Shown: positions 37,341-47,004, numbered from the stretch's first letter. The stretch is DNA of 64,000 nucleotides from Streptomyces adelaidensis (GCF_016598475.1 NZ_JAEMUX010000016.1:62001-126000); one strand, 5' to 3'. Made by a program: numbers and translations. Notes: generated from the letters alone by a model not told the origin.

Positions 37341-39071
37341 TCAGCCCGTGAACTTCACGTCGGTGATCGCCTGCTTGTATCCGGCGTTGCTGAACTGGTC
37401 ACCGGCCGCCTTGGGCACGTCGGTGAGCCAGACGAGAACGTACCGGGTCTTCACCGCCTTCTTGGCGGAGATCTTCAGATCCGTCCCGCTCGTCTGATTC
37501 GTGGCGATCTTCGACATGGAGCTGAGCGGAGCGGACGACGACAGGGAATCTGCCGCGTAGAGCGTGGCCGTCGTGTGGTCGCCGGTGTAGTACAGCCCTA
37601 TTGAGGCTCCTGACACCTCCTGGGCCGATCCGAGGTCGTAGACGATGCCAACGCCCTGCTTGAACGGCGCCAGCGTCGGGCCGGCGGTGTAGGAGTAGGT
37701 CCTCCAGTACGTCGACGCGCTGTTGTCGTACGTCAGATCCGCGTCGTTCGCGTGCTGGGGCTTTCCGTCCGGGTAGTACTCCGCGGCGTCCTTGATGCCG
37801 AGCGTCGTGACGGGCTTGGCTTTGTCGGTGCCCTTGTCGTTGCCGTCCGCGGTCTGGCTCGTGTCCGGCTCGCTGGACTGGTCCGCACGGTTCATGAGCG
37901 CGTCGGCGAGCTGCCAACTGCCGAGGCCGAGCGCGGCGATCAGCAGCGCCGAAACAGCCCACTTGAGGGCCTTGCCGGTACGGCTCTGCAGCGGGGGCGG
38001 CGGGGTCTGCATCATCGACTGGGTGACACCCGGGTGCTGCGCCTGACGGCCGTACGTCCCCTGCTGGTAAGTCGTGCGCTGGTAGTCGGGCGGGGCGGTG
38101 AACGCGGGCTCCGGGGGGCGGATGCGCGGCATCTCACCGATCGCCTTCACCAGTTCCTCCGGCGCCGTGCACGGAGACTCGTGGCGGGAGGCGGTGGCCC
38201 CGTCGTTGACGAGCGCGCGCATGGCGAGCTCCGACAGGCCCCGGTGGACGCCCGCCCGTACCTGGTCGGGTGCGATGAGCCCGACGCCCTTGGGGAGCCC
38301 CGAGAGGCCGTGCGCGTCGTTCTCGTACGGCCAGCGCTGGGTGAGCGACGCGTACAGCAGCGCGCCGATCGCCTCCGTGTCCGTGCGTTGCGGGGTGTCC
38401 GAAACGATGCCGCGCAGCGCGGCGTTCACCGCGAGACCACGGATGCGCCACTGCCCGGAGGCGGAGCGCAACACGGCGCTCGGGTTGAGCCGCAGATGGG
38501 AGAGGCCTTCGCGGTGCGCGGCCGTCATGGCGTGGGAGATCTGGGTGACCATCTGGTACGCGTCGTGCGGTTCGAGCGGGCCTGACGCCAGCAGGGCTGT
38601 CAGCTCCGTGGCGTCGGGAAGCCACTCGTGCACCACGTACACGAGGTCGTTCTCCTCGACCGCGTCCAGCACCTGGACGAAGCGGGGATCGCCCAGCAGC
38701 GCCGAGGAGCGGGCAGCCGCCAGCACGGAACGGGCGCGCGCGTGGTCGGCGGGCAGCACGTGCACCCCGACCGCGCGACGCAGTTTCTCGTCCACGGCAC
38801 GCCAACTACTGAAACCGTCCAGACGGGTGACGCACTCTTCGAGGCGGTAGCGCCTGGCGAGCTTGTGTCCGCTGTGCAGTTCGGGCGGTGTTGTCTTCGA
38901 AGGGCTCTCGGTACCGCCGCTCCCCTGTGCCTCTTCGCTCGCCGAGCTTTCCGTGTCCCGCTCCCGGTTCTGGGCCTCCCCGTCGGCCGTGGACTGGTCC
39001 GCTTGTGCGGTCAGCGGCTTGTCGCCGCTGTTGTCTGCCACGTCGACGGCAGCCGTGCTCCGTTCCGCCAC
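37341..39071 (-). CDS. membrane pseudokinase paired with MurJ
   Basis: A 576-residue protein. Residues ~85-330 have a protein-kinase-like fold but lack catalytic residues: the VAIK lysine position reads AVGVHVLPA, the HRDLKPxN loop reads LSHLRLNPSAVL, and DFG reads RGLAVN. One membrane span (WAVSALLIAALGLGSWQLAD) precedes an external C-terminal beta-domain (GIKDAAEYYPDGKPQHAND ... GIVYDLGSAQEVSGASIGLYY) resembling discoidin-like ligand-binding folds. In M. tuberculosis the equivalent pseudokinase and external domain are fused to MurJ (Rv3910) and, when phosphorylated, bind FhaA. Here it is a separate gene 118 bp after murJ. The GTG start has GGGGAGG-AGGAACG upstream. Confidence 0.88.
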   Translation of the reverse strand: MAERSTAAVDVADNSGDKPLTAQADQSTADGEAQNRERDTESSASEEAQGSGGTESPSKTTPPELHSGHKLARRYRLEECVTRLDGFSSWRAVDEKLRRAVGVHVLPADHARARSVLAAARSSALLGDPRFVQVLDAVEENDLVYVVHEWLPDATELTALLASGPLEPHDAYQMVTQISHAMTAAHREGLSHLRLNPSAVLRSASGQWRIRGLAVNAALRGIVSDTPQRTDTEAIGALLYASLTQRWPYENDAHGLSGLPKGVGLIAPDQVRAGVHRGLSELAMRALVNDGATASRHESPCTAPEELVKAIGEMPRIRPPEPAFTAPPDYQRTTYQQGTYGRQAQHPGVTQSMMQTPPPPLQSRTGKALKWAVSALLIAALGLGSWQLADALMNRADQSSEPDTSQTADGNDKGTDKAKPVTTLGIKDAAEYYPDGKPQHANDADLTYDNSASTYWRTYSYTAGPTLAPFKQGVGIVYDLGSAQEVSGASIGLYYTGDHTTATLYAADSLSSSAPLSSMSKIATNQTSGTDLKISAKKAVKTRYVLVWLTDVPKAAGDQFSNAGYKQAITDVKFTG

Positions 39072-39189
39072 CGTCGTTCCTGCCTCCCCATCCGTTGAGC
39101 GCTCTACGGCGCCAAAGCCAATTGTGCCCACAGTCCGCCGCTATGAGCGACACGCGTCGGCGGACGATGGTTGTGCGCGTACCCCAGCC

Positions 39190-41418
39190 TCAGCGCCCCA
39201 GCCGCCCTCGGACCATACCGACCATCGAGTTGAGCTCTTCGATGCGCATGCGCCTCGCGGCGACATAGAAGACACCGAGCAGAACGATTCCTCCTCCGAC
39301 CAGTGCGAGCATCGAGCCGCCGACGCCCTGTCCGAGCGTGCGACTGATGCCGTAGCAGGCCGCGCCGCTGAGCAGCGCCGCCGGCAGCGAGGCGATCGAC
39401 AGCCGAGCGTACGTCCGCATGACCCTGGCTCCGTCCAGGTCCCCGCCCAGCCGCTTGCGCAGCCGCCGCCAGGCGATCCCGACACCGATCATGTACGCCA
39501 GACCGTAGGAGGCGGCCATACCGACCACGGCCCAGCGGGCCGGGATCACGAAGAAGCAGATCGCCGAGGCGCTCGCGTTGACGGCGGCCACGATGACCGT
39601 GTTGTAGAAGGGGGTCCGGGTGTCCTCGTACGCGTAGAAGGCGCGCAGGACGACGTACTGCACGGAGTACGGGATCAGGCCGAGACCGAAGGCCATCAGC
39701 ATGAAGCCCATGTTCGTGGCCGCGCCGGTGCCGGACGAACCGAAGATCAGGGTGCACATGGGGATGCCGAGGGCGAGGAAACCGAAGGCGATCGGCACGA
39801 TGGCGACCGCCGTCGTGCGCAGGCCCTGGGAGATGTCGTCCCGCACGGCGCCCGTGTCGTCCTCGGCGGCCGAGCGCGAGATGCGCGGCAGGAGGGCCGC
39901 CATGAGCGAGACGGTGATGATGGCCTGCGGCAGGCCCCAGATGAGCTGGGCGTTGGCGTAGGCGCTGAAACCGGTGCCGGCGATCCTCGTGTCCGTGACC
40001 GCCGCGGTCGCCAGCTGGGTGACGACGAGGGCACCCGCCTGGTTGGCGAGCACGAACAGGATCGTCCACTTGGCGAGCATCGCGGCCTTGCCAAGACCGT
40101 GGCCCTTCCAGTCGAAGCGCAGCCGCATCCGGAACCCGGTCTCCCGTAGATACGGGATCATCGCGAGGGACTGGACCACGAGGCCCAGAAGGATGCCGAT
40201 ACCGAGCAGCCGCTCGCCCTCCGGCGGGATGCTCTCGACCGACATGCGGGAGTCGGCCGCGCTGCCGTAGACCCAGAGGAACGCGCCGAGGGTGACGATG
40301 ATGACGATGTTGTTCAGGACCGGGGTCCACATCATCGCGCCGAAGCGGCCACGAGCGTTGAGGATCTGACCCATCACCACGTGGATGCCCATGAAGAAGA
40401 TCGACGGCAGGAAGTACCGGGTGAAGGTGACCGCGACCTCGTTGGCCGCGGGGTCGTTGGCGAGGGGGGTCGACAGCGCGCGGACGAGGAGCGGTGCGCC
40501 GAGCATGGCGAGAGCGGTGAGCAGACCGAGGATGACCATGACCAGGGTCAGCAGCCGGTTGGCGTATGCCTCGCCGCCGTCCTCGTCGTCCTTCATCGCG
40601 CGCACGAGCTGGGGCACGAAGACGGAGTTGAGACCGCCGCCGACGGTCAGGATGTAGATCATCGTCGGCAGCTGGTATGCCACCTGAAAGGACTCACCGA
40701 GGAGGCTGAGGCCCAGTGCCGAGACGATCATCGCCGAGCGGATGAAACCGGTGAGGCGCGAGACCATGGTGCCTGCGGCCATCACGGCACTCGACTTCAG
40801 CAGGCTCGAGGCGCGCCCGCCCTTCTTCGCGGGCGGCGCAGGCGGCGAGGGCGTGGCGGCGGGCGGGGGCTCCTCGTACGCCGGGCGCCCCGGACCGGGC
40901 GTCGGGGCGGGGGTGGGCCCGGGCACGGACGGCTGCCCCACCGGAATGTGGCCACTCTGCTGCTGGTCACGGAAGAGATGGGCGAACGCGTCCGGCTCGT
41001 GGCGCTCCTCGCCGGCCTGCGTCACCAGGTCGTCCACGCCGACGAACTGTGTCGTGCGGGCGTCGTCGCCGTACGGCAGATGGCGCGTCGGGCCTTCCGG
41101 CTCGGGCGCCGGCGTCTGGGCCCACACGCGCGGGTCGGGGGCGTACTGCGGCGTCGACGGTTGTGCGTAGAGCGGCTGCTGCGGCTGGTAGGTGCCCGGG
41201 GCCGGCGGTGGGTGCGCGGCACGGTCATGGAGTGCCTCGGCCACCGGGTCCTGGGCGGCCAGATCGCGCGCGCGATAGGGGTCCTGGTCGTAGGCGTCCT
41301 GGAGGTACATGTCCGCGGGGGGCTGCGGCGGCACCTGGCCCGGCCCGGGCAGCGAGCCGTCGGGGTACCCCGAATCGGCCGCGCCCTGGCCGCGGTCACC
41401 GTCGTACGGCGCGTTCAT
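39190..41418 (-). CDS. murJ: lipid II flippase MurJ (MviN)
   Basis: A 742-residue MOP-superfamily transporter that flips lipid II across the membrane for peptidoglycan synthesis. Residues 1-~200 form a hydrophilic Pro/Gln/Tyr-rich cytoplasmic extension. About 14 membrane spans follow, beginning SSAVMAAGTMVSRLTGFIR with the family Arg residues, and GGGLNSVFVPQLVRAM. No kinase-like domain is fused to its C-terminus (ends VRGRLGR). It lies 48 bp after the DUF6049 gene in an apparent operon. Confidence 0.95.
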   Translation of the reverse strand: MNAPYDGDRGQGAADSGYPDGSLPGPGQVPPQPPADMYLQDAYDQDPYRARDLAAQDPVAEALHDRAAHPPPAPGTYQPQQPLYAQPSTPQYAPDPRVWAQTPAPEPEGPTRHLPYGDDARTTQFVGVDDLVTQAGEERHEPDAFAHLFRDQQQSGHIPVGQPSVPGPTPAPTPGPGRPAYEEPPPAATPSPPAPPAKKGGRASSLLKSSAVMAAGTMVSRLTGFIRSAMIVSALGLSLLGESFQVAYQLPTMIYILTVGGGLNSVFVPQLVRAMKDDEDGGEAYANRLLTLVMVILGLLTALAMLGAPLLVRALSTPLANDPAANEVAVTFTRYFLPSIFFMGIHVVMGQILNARGRFGAMMWTPVLNNIVIIVTLGAFLWVYGSAADSRMSVESIPPEGERLLGIGILLGLVVQSLAMIPYLRETGFRMRLRFDWKGHGLGKAAMLAKWTILFVLANQAGALVVTQLATAAVTDTRIAGTGFSAYANAQLIWGLPQAIITVSLMAALLPRISRSAAEDDTGAVRDDISQGLRTTAVAIVPIAFGFLALGIPMCTLIFGSSGTGAATNMGFMLMAFGLGLIPYSVQYVVLRAFYAYEDTRTPFYNTVIVAAVNASASAICFFVIPARWAVVGMAASYGLAYMIGVGIAWRRLRKRLGGDLDGARVMRTYARLSIASLPAALLSGAACYGISRTLGQGVGGSMLALVGGGIVLLGVFYVAARRMRIEELNSMVGMVRGRLGR

Positions 41419-41466
41419 GGTTACCCCACCTCATCGTCCCCGGGCCACACCGGCCACGACAATCGC

Positions 41467-43875
41467 TCAACGGTCCACTCTCTCACCCGTTCCGGACGGG
41501 TCGGCGCTTCCCGGTGCGGTGTCCGGTGCCGGGTCACTCGGGTGCTCCGGCACGTCTGCCCCGGACTTCACCGGGGACTCCTCCTCGGCAGTGTGTACGA
41601 CTGAGGCCCCCTCGGCGTTCGCGTCCTCCTCCGGTGAGCCGCTTTGTGACGGGTCGTCCTCCGTCGAAGTTCCCTCCGCCGCCAGCCGGGCTGCGGCGCG
41701 CTTGCGCTGGGTGTACATCCGGAATCCGGCGAGGACGAGGAGGAGAACACCACCGGCGATGACCAGCATCACCGTGGGCGTGATCTCCGTGACCTTCACG
41801 GTGAAGGTGACCGCCTCGCCGTACGCCTGGCCGTCCGCCGTGTAGAGCTGGGCGACGACGGTGACCGGTCCGTTGGCCTCGGCGTTGGTGGTGAACTTCA
41901 CCGACTCGCTGTGCCCGCCGGAGATGTCGACGGTCCGCTCGGCGAAGGTATCCTCATCGATCTTCAGGCGCTTCGGGGCCTTCGACGTGAGACGCAGCGT
42001 CAGGTTGTCGACACCCTGCACGAGGTTGTTCTGCACGGTCACGGGGATCGTCGCGCTGCGGCCCGAGAGCTTCGTCTCGGACTTCTCGATCAGCCGGACC
42101 TGGTCAGTGAGCGTGTCGAGGTACGACTGCACGTCGTCGCGGTAGACCGCCGCCGCCAGGGAGCTGTCCCGCCAGGAGGTGGACATCTCCCGGTCCATGG
42201 TCCGGCCGAAGGGCGTGACCACGCGGGACGGGCTGGTGAGGATCACCTGGAAGCGGTCGAGGCCGGCCTGCGTGACCTGGATCTCTTCGAACGCGGACTT
42301 CGGCAGCGCCTGCTTCCGCAGCGACGAGGGGTACGCCGAGGCGGACGGGATCTTGGTGGCGGCACCCGGATCGGGCTTCGCGGCGGCGGCCGCGGACAGC
42401 TTCTGGGACTGCGACCAGGTTCCCCCCTGGAGCGCCGTCAGAGCCTGGGCCATCGTCTGTGCCTGGCTTGCCGACGGCATGCGCTGCGGGGCGATCACCA
42501 CGCTGCGCTGCTTGTTGGTCTGGAGGTCGGTCATCAGGCTCTGGGCGAGGAACTTCTGTACCGCCAGTGTGGAGCTCTCGGCCTTCGTCATATCGCCCTG
42601 GAAGGCCGTCGAGAGCCGGGCGTCCGCGACCACGGCGGTGGTACCGCCACCGATGGGCCGCGCCGCGTTGGGCGTGTAGGGCAGGGCGCCGGTCTCCTGC
42701 AGGCTGTCGCTGCGCGTGATCACCTTGTCGGCGCCCGCGGAGATGGCGACCTTGACGATCGACGGGTCCACGGCGCCGTTCACGGGCCAGGCGAAGTCCG
42801 TGTCCGGCTCCACACGAAGGATGTTCCGCACGGTGTCTGCGGCCACGTCGGTGGCGTCCTTCAGACGGCTGAGGGAGCCGGTGATCGTCTTGCCGTTGTG
42901 CGCCAGCGACGCGAGGTCGGGGTCGGCGAAGGGAAGGGCGATCACTTCCTCGTCCTGGACCGCCGTCTCCAGTTCCGCCAGCCATTCCTCGGCGACGGCC
43001 TGGTTCTTGCCCGCCACAGTGGTGGCGCCGCTCCGGACGCGGTAGCTCTCCGTCATCGCGACGACGGACGCCAGCAGGTCCGGGTCGATCACCCAGGTGA
43101 TGTCGAGGTCCTTGCCCAGCGTCAGCATCTGCTCCAGGCGGCCGCCCGCGGAGATCTCCTTGGCCAGGTCGTCGTTGAGGAAGACGGGCGTCTGCTGCTC
43201 GCCGGGGCCCGTCTCAGCCGTCAGATGGGTGGTCGAGATCAACGGCCAGAGGTACGTCGTCCTCGTCGTCGTGTCCGCCTCGTCTGGCTGCCACGGCAGG
43301 AATGTGCGCTGGATGCCGAGAACCTGGTCGTACGGAGCGGCGGAGGTTTTGCCGGAGAGTGAGACGCCGAGCTGGTAGACCCCGTCCGAGCTGAGATCCA
43401 GCTGCTTGATGGGCACCGAGATGGTGAAGGGCTGAGCCACACCGGAGGCGAGCTCGGAGAACTTCTCCACGTACTTCCCGCCGACCTCCGATCCGTCGGT
43501 GAACTGGTCGAAGCCGGTGCGCTTGGCCGCGTCGTCGATGGCCGAGCGGTTCGTCATGGCCGCCGAGGCCACGTGCAGGCCCACATGGGCGTCGGTGACC
43601 GTCTGCTTGCCTTTGTTCGTGACCGTGCCGGAGACGGTGACCGTGTCGCCGTCGGTGGGCACGCTGGGACTGAGCGAGTTCAGGGCCACCTCGACGGTGC
43701 TTGCCCCTGTGGCGTCGGCCAGGGAGGCCTTCTGCGCCGCCTGTGCGCCCGGAGCCGCAGGCAACTGCAGCACACCGGTCAGCAGAGGCGCTCCGGCGAG
43801 CAGTGCTCCGGCGCGCAGCAGCCACCGGCGGGCAGGTGAGGGACTCATCCCCTGGAAGTCTGCCGCCTCGGCCAC
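41467..43875 (-). CDS. DUF6049 exported membrane-anchored protein
   Basis: An 802-residue protein with a signal peptide (RRWLLRAGALLAGAPLLTGVL). A long extracellular region contains immunoglobulin-like beta domains near the start (VSGTVTNKGKQTV) and end (LSGRSATIPVTVQNNLVQGV), with a central barrel-like part. One membrane span is at about residues 697-717 (VMLVIAGGVLLLVLAGF), then a cytoplasmic tail of ~85 acidic residues. It always sits upstream of murJ in actinobacteria (Rv3909 in M. tuberculosis), so a role in cell-wall precursor export or its surveillance is inferred. GTG start. Confidence 0.88.
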   Translation of the reverse strand: MAEAADFQGMSPSPARRWLLRAGALLAGAPLLTGVLQLPAAPGAQAAQKASLADATGASTVEVALNSLSPSVPTDGDTVTVSGTVTNKGKQTVTDAHVGLHVASAAMTNRSAIDDAAKRTGFDQFTDGSEVGGKYVEKFSELASGVAQPFTISVPIKQLDLSSDGVYQLGVSLSGKTSAAPYDQVLGIQRTFLPWQPDEADTTTRTTYLWPLISTTHLTAETGPGEQQTPVFLNDDLAKEISAGGRLEQMLTLGKDLDITWVIDPDLLASVVAMTESYRVRSGATTVAGKNQAVAEEWLAELETAVQDEEVIALPFADPDLASLAHNGKTITGSLSRLKDATDVAADTVRNILRVEPDTDFAWPVNGAVDPSIVKVAISAGADKVITRSDSLQETGALPYTPNAARPIGGGTTAVVADARLSTAFQGDMTKAESSTLAVQKFLAQSLMTDLQTNKQRSVVIAPQRMPSASQAQTMAQALTALQGGTWSQSQKLSAAAAAKPDPGAATKIPSASAYPSSLRKQALPKSAFEEIQVTQAGLDRFQVILTSPSRVVTPFGRTMDREMSTSWRDSSLAAAVYRDDVQSYLDTLTDQVRLIEKSETKLSGRSATIPVTVQNNLVQGVDNLTLRLTSKAPKRLKIDEDTFAERTVDISGGHSESVKFTTNAEANGPVTVVAQLYTADGQAYGEAVTFTVKVTEITPTVMLVIAGGVLLLVLAGFRMYTQRKRAAARLAAEGTSTEDDPSQSGSPEEDANAEGASVVHTAEEESPVKSGADVPEHPSDPAPDTAPGSADPSGTGERVDR

Positions 43876-44096
43876 GCGCTCGCCCGTCCCTCGTCATCGT
43901 CAGTGGTCGTCGGAATGTGCGTCCACGCATGGTAACGATGCGCGCTGAGGGGAAGTGCCGCGGTCCGCTCCACAAGATCGGGGACATGGCCGGGCTGTCC
44001 CTGTATGTGCACGTATCAAGAGGGTCGGCCATGGGGTCGTCCGCGCGAGGCCCTTCTGCACGTTCAATGGAGGAGACTGCTGCCACTGGCGGCACG

Positions 44097-44113
44097 TACC
44101 CTTTTCTGTTGTG
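44097..44113 (+). promoter_or_regulatory. -10 element immediately before the CCA-enzyme start (probable leaderless transcript)
   Basis: TACCCT at 44097-44102 ends 8 bases before the GTG start at 44111, and no Shine-Dalgarno sequence is present. In Streptomyces this spacing is typical of leaderless mRNAs starting at or next to the initiation codon. Confidence 0.6.
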
Positions 44114-45559
44114 CCGAACGCCAACGAAGACCTCAGTGCCCTGAGCCAGGTGCAGCGCCGCGCGGTGAGCGAACTGCTGCGGGTGTCCCCTGTCGCCGAC
44201 GACCTCGCCCGCCGTTTCCAGGAGGCCGGGTTCTCGCTCGCCCTGGTCGGCGGTTCGGTCAGGGACGCGCTGCTCGGCCGGCTGGGCAACGACCTGGACT
44301 TCACGACGGACGCCCGTCCCGAGGACGTGCTGAAGATCGTGCGCCCCTGGGCGGACGCCGTCTGGGAGGTCGGTATCGCCTTCGGCACCGTGGGCGCCCA
44401 GAAGGACGGCTATCTGATCGAGGTCACGACCTACCGGTCGGAGGCCTACGACCGGACCTCGCGCAAACCTGAGGTGTCCTACGGCGACTCGATCGAGGAG
44501 GACCTCGTACGCCGTGACTTCACCGTGAACGCGATGGCGGTGGCGCTCCCCGAGAAGGAGTTCATCGACCCCCATGGCGGGCTGGAGGACCTCTCGACGC
44601 GAGTGCTGCGCACCCCGGGAACCCCTGAGGAGTCCTTCTCCGACGACCCGCTGCGCATGATGCGGGCAGCGCGGTTCGCCGCGCAGCTGGACTTCGAGGT
44701 GGCTCCCGAAGTCGTCTCGGCGATGACCGACATGGCCGGGCGCCTGGAGATCGTCTCGGCGGAGCGGGTGCGGGGCGAGCTGAACAAGCTGATCATGTCT
44801 GTCTACCCTCGCAAGGGGCTGACCCTGCTGGTTGACACCGGCCTCGCCGAGCACGTCCTGCCCGAGCTGCCGGCGCTGCGCCTGGAGCGGGACGAGCACC
44901 ACCGGCACAAGGACGTCTACGACCACACGCTGATCGTGCTGGAGCAGGCGATCGCGCTGGAGGACAGCGGACCGGATCTCACTCTCCGGCTCGCCGCGCT
45001 GCTGCACGACATCGGCAAGCCCCGTACGCGCCGCTTCGAGGACGACGGTCGGGTCTCCTTCCACCACCACGAGGTGGTGGGCGCCAAGATGACCAAGAAA
45101 CGCATGGCGGCCCTCAAATACTCCAACGAGCTCATCAAGGATGTCTCGCACCTGGTCGAACTCCACCTGCGCTTCCACGGGTACGGCACCGGTGAGTGGA
45201 CGGACTCCGCTGTCCGCCGCTACGTGCGCGACGCCGGTCCGCTCCTCGACCGGCTCCACAAGCTGACGCGCTCCGACTGCACCACGCGGAACAAGCGCAA
45301 GGCGAACACCCTGTCCCGCGCGTACGACGGTCTCGAGGAGCGCATCTCTCAGCTTCAGGAGCAGGAGGAACTGGACGCCATCCGCCCGGACCTCGATGGC
45401 AACCAGATCATGGAGACCCTGGGTGTCGGTCCCGGCCCGGTGATCGGGCAGGCGTACAAGTTCCTGCTGGAGCTTCGGTTGGAGAACGGACCGATGGAGC
45501 ACGACGAGGTCGTGGCGGCACTCAAGGAGTGGTGGACTGAGGCGTCGCAGGTTTCGTGA
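44111..45559 (+). CDS. cca: CCA-adding tRNA nucleotidyltransferase
   Basis: A 482-residue class II nucleotidyltransferase that adds or repairs the CCA end of tRNAs. The head motif is LVGGSVRDALLGR, with metal-binding acidic residues in GNDLDFTTD. It continues with RRDFTVNAMAV and DPLRMMRAARFAAQL. An HD domain follows with LLHDIGKPRTR and VSFHHHEVVGA. The gene is often annotated pcnB in actinobacteria, but the fold fits a CCA enzyme. The GTG start PNANEDLSALSQVQ is chosen; the ORF continues 52 codons upstream without conservation. Confidence 0.93.
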   Translation: MPNANEDLSALSQVQRRAVSELLRVSPVADDLARRFQEAGFSLALVGGSVRDALLGRLGNDLDFTTDARPEDVLKIVRPWADAVWEVGIAFGTVGAQKDGYLIEVTTYRSEAYDRTSRKPEVSYGDSIEEDLVRRDFTVNAMAVALPEKEFIDPHGGLEDLSTRVLRTPGTPEESFSDDPLRMMRAARFAAQLDFEVAPEVVSAMTDMAGRLEIVSAERVRGELNKLIMSVYPRKGLTLLVDTGLAEHVLPELPALRLERDEHHRHKDVYDHTLIVLEQAIALEDSGPDLTLRLAALLHDIGKPRTRRFEDDGRVSFHHHEVVGAKMTKKRMAALKYSNELIKDVSHLVELHLRFHGYGTGEWTDSAVRRYVRDAGPLLDRLHKLTRSDCTTRNKRKANTLSRAYDGLEERISQLQEQEELDAIRPDLDGNQIMETLGVGPGPVIGQAYKFLLELRLENGPMEHDEVVAALKEWWTEASQVS

Positions 45560-45582
45560 CGGCGGATCCTCCGCCATCTTCG

Positions 45583-45640
45583 GACGACGGCAGCGGGCCG
45601 CAATGTTTCACGTGAAACATTGCGGCCCGCTGCCGTCGTC
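45583..45640. terminator. 58-bp perfect palindrome with parS at its centre
   Basis: All 29 bp on each side are exactly complementary with no loop (45583-45640), centred on the parS site at 45605-45618. It lies between the convergent CCA-enzyme and MFS genes and can terminate both. Confidence 0.85.
45605..45618. promoter_or_regulatory. parS: parS site in the centre of a 58-bp palindrome
   Basis: Perfect GTTTCACGTGAAAC exactly at the symmetry centre of the flanking inverted repeat. Confidence 0.95.
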
Positions 45641-45673
45641 ACCACGGGGTCGAACAGAGGCGGCACAGGAATT

Positions 45674-45709
45674 GGAGGGGCGATGTTTCACGTGAAACAT
45701 CGCCCCTCC
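45674..45709. terminator. 36-bp perfect palindrome with parS at its centre
   Basis: Eighteen bp per side are perfectly complementary (45674-45709) around a second parS site, 5 bp before the MFS gene stop. It probably terminates the MFS transcript. Confidence 0.8.
45685..45698. promoter_or_regulatory. parS: parS site in the centre of a 36-bp palindrome
   Basis: Perfect GTTTCACGTGAAAC, 80 bp from the preceding copy. Confidence 0.95.
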
Positions 45710-45714
45710 CCGCG

Positions 45715-47004
45715 TCACTCCCGCCTCTCCACCCCGAAGCGCGCCATGACCGCGGCGGTCATTCCATAGATCACGGCGACGGTGACCACCAGGGCGGCCG
45801 AGCGGCCGTCCGGCGGGAGCATCAGGGCGGCCATGGCGGCGGCACTGACGAAGGCCACGTTGAACAGGACGTCGTAGAGGGAGAAGATCCGGCCTCGGTA
45901 GCCGTCGTCGACCGAGGACTGGACGATCGTGTCCGTGGCGATCTTCGCCCCTTGAGTGACGAGCCCCAGGACGAACGCCGCGATCAATATGGGCACTTCC
46001 GTGAAGGGGAGGCCGAGAGCCGGTTCCAGCACGGCCGCGGCCGTGGCGCAGGTGACGATCCAGAGACCCGGGCCCAGTCGGCCGGCCGCCCAGGGCGTCA
46101 GCACCGCCGCGGTGAAGAATCCCGCCCCCGAGATCCCCACGGCGAGACCGAGGAGGGCCAGCCCATCCTCGGAGTCGGAAGATCCTGAACTCTCGGACGA
46201 CCATGCATATCGGCAGAGCATGAGCACCATGACCGTCAGGGCGCCGTAGCAGAACCGCATCAGCGTCATCGAGGCCAACGCCCAGGCCGCCGCCCGCCGT
46301 CCTGGCTCCGCGAGATGCCGTATGCCCGAGACGAGGCCCCGTGCGGTGCCGGCGATCGCCGCGCCCAGTCGCGGCTGCACCAACTCGGAGTCCGGGCCAA
46401 GTAGTCCTCTGGCGATGCGCAGCGATGCGAGGGCCGCGCACAGGTACAGGGCCGAACCGAGGAGGACCACGGCCGCGTCTGAATCCGAGGCCACCAGCCG
46501 TACGGCGAAGGCGAGTCCGCCCCCTGCGGTCGCGGCGAGCGTTCCCGCTGTGGGGGAAAGTGAGTTGGCGATCACCAGACGGTCGGCGTCCACCACACGG
46601 GGCAGGGCCGCGGAGAGTCCCGCCAGGACGAAGCGGTTGACCGCTGTGACACACAGCGCGGAGACATAGAAGAGCCAGTCGGGCACGTGGCTCAAGACCA
46701 GAACGGCTGTCACCGTCGCCAGCAGGGCGCGCAGCAGATTGCCGTACAACAGCACCTGGCGGCGCCGCCAGCGGTCCAGCAGGACGCCCGCGAAAGGCCC
46801 GACGAGGGAGTACGGGAGGAGCAGGACCGCCATAGCGGAGGCGATCGCGGCCGCCGATGTCTGCTTCTCGGGCGAGAAGACGACGTACGTGGCGAGCGCC
46901 ACCTGATAGACGCCGTCGGCCCCCTGGGACAGCAGCCGTACGGCGAGCAGACGCCGGAAGTCCCGGAAGCGCAGGAGTACCCGCAGGTCACGTACGACAG
47001 CCAT
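45715..47004 (-). CDS. MFS transporter
   Basis: A 429-residue integral membrane protein with about 12 hydrophobic spans and the MFS-typical loop LLDRWRRRQVLLYGNLLRALLA between spans 2 and 3. Start MAVVRDLRVLLRFRDFRRLL; a GTG five codons upstream is possible. The substrate is unknown; the fold is that of putative drug or metabolite exporters of the DHA1/enterobactin-exporter type. Confidence 0.88.
   Translation of the reverse strand: MAVVRDLRVLLRFRDFRRLLAVRLLSQGADGVYQVALATYVVFSPEKQTSAAAIASAMAVLLLPYSLVGPFAGVLLDRWRRRQVLLYGNLLRALLATVTAVLVLSHVPDWLFYVSALCVTAVNRFVLAGLSAALPRVVDADRLVIANSLSPTAGTLAATAGGGLAFAVRLVASDSDAAVVLLGSALYLCAALASLRIARGLLGPDSELVQPRLGAAIAGTARGLVSGIRHLAEPGRRAAAWALASMTLMRFCYGALTVMVLMLCRYAWSSESSGSSDSEDGLALLGLAVGISGAGFFTAAVLTPWAAGRLGPGLWIVTCATAAAVLEPALGLPFTEVPILIAAFVLGLVTQGAKIATDTIVQSSVDDGYRGRIFSLYDVLFNVAFVSAAAMAALMLPPDGRSAALVVTVAVIYGMTAAVMARFGVERRE

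Noticed and set aside
43214..45577. Minus-strand ORF of 787 codons opposite the CCA enzyme
   Set aside because: Antisense shadow. The plus strand carries a complete CCA-enzyme sequence with all motifs.
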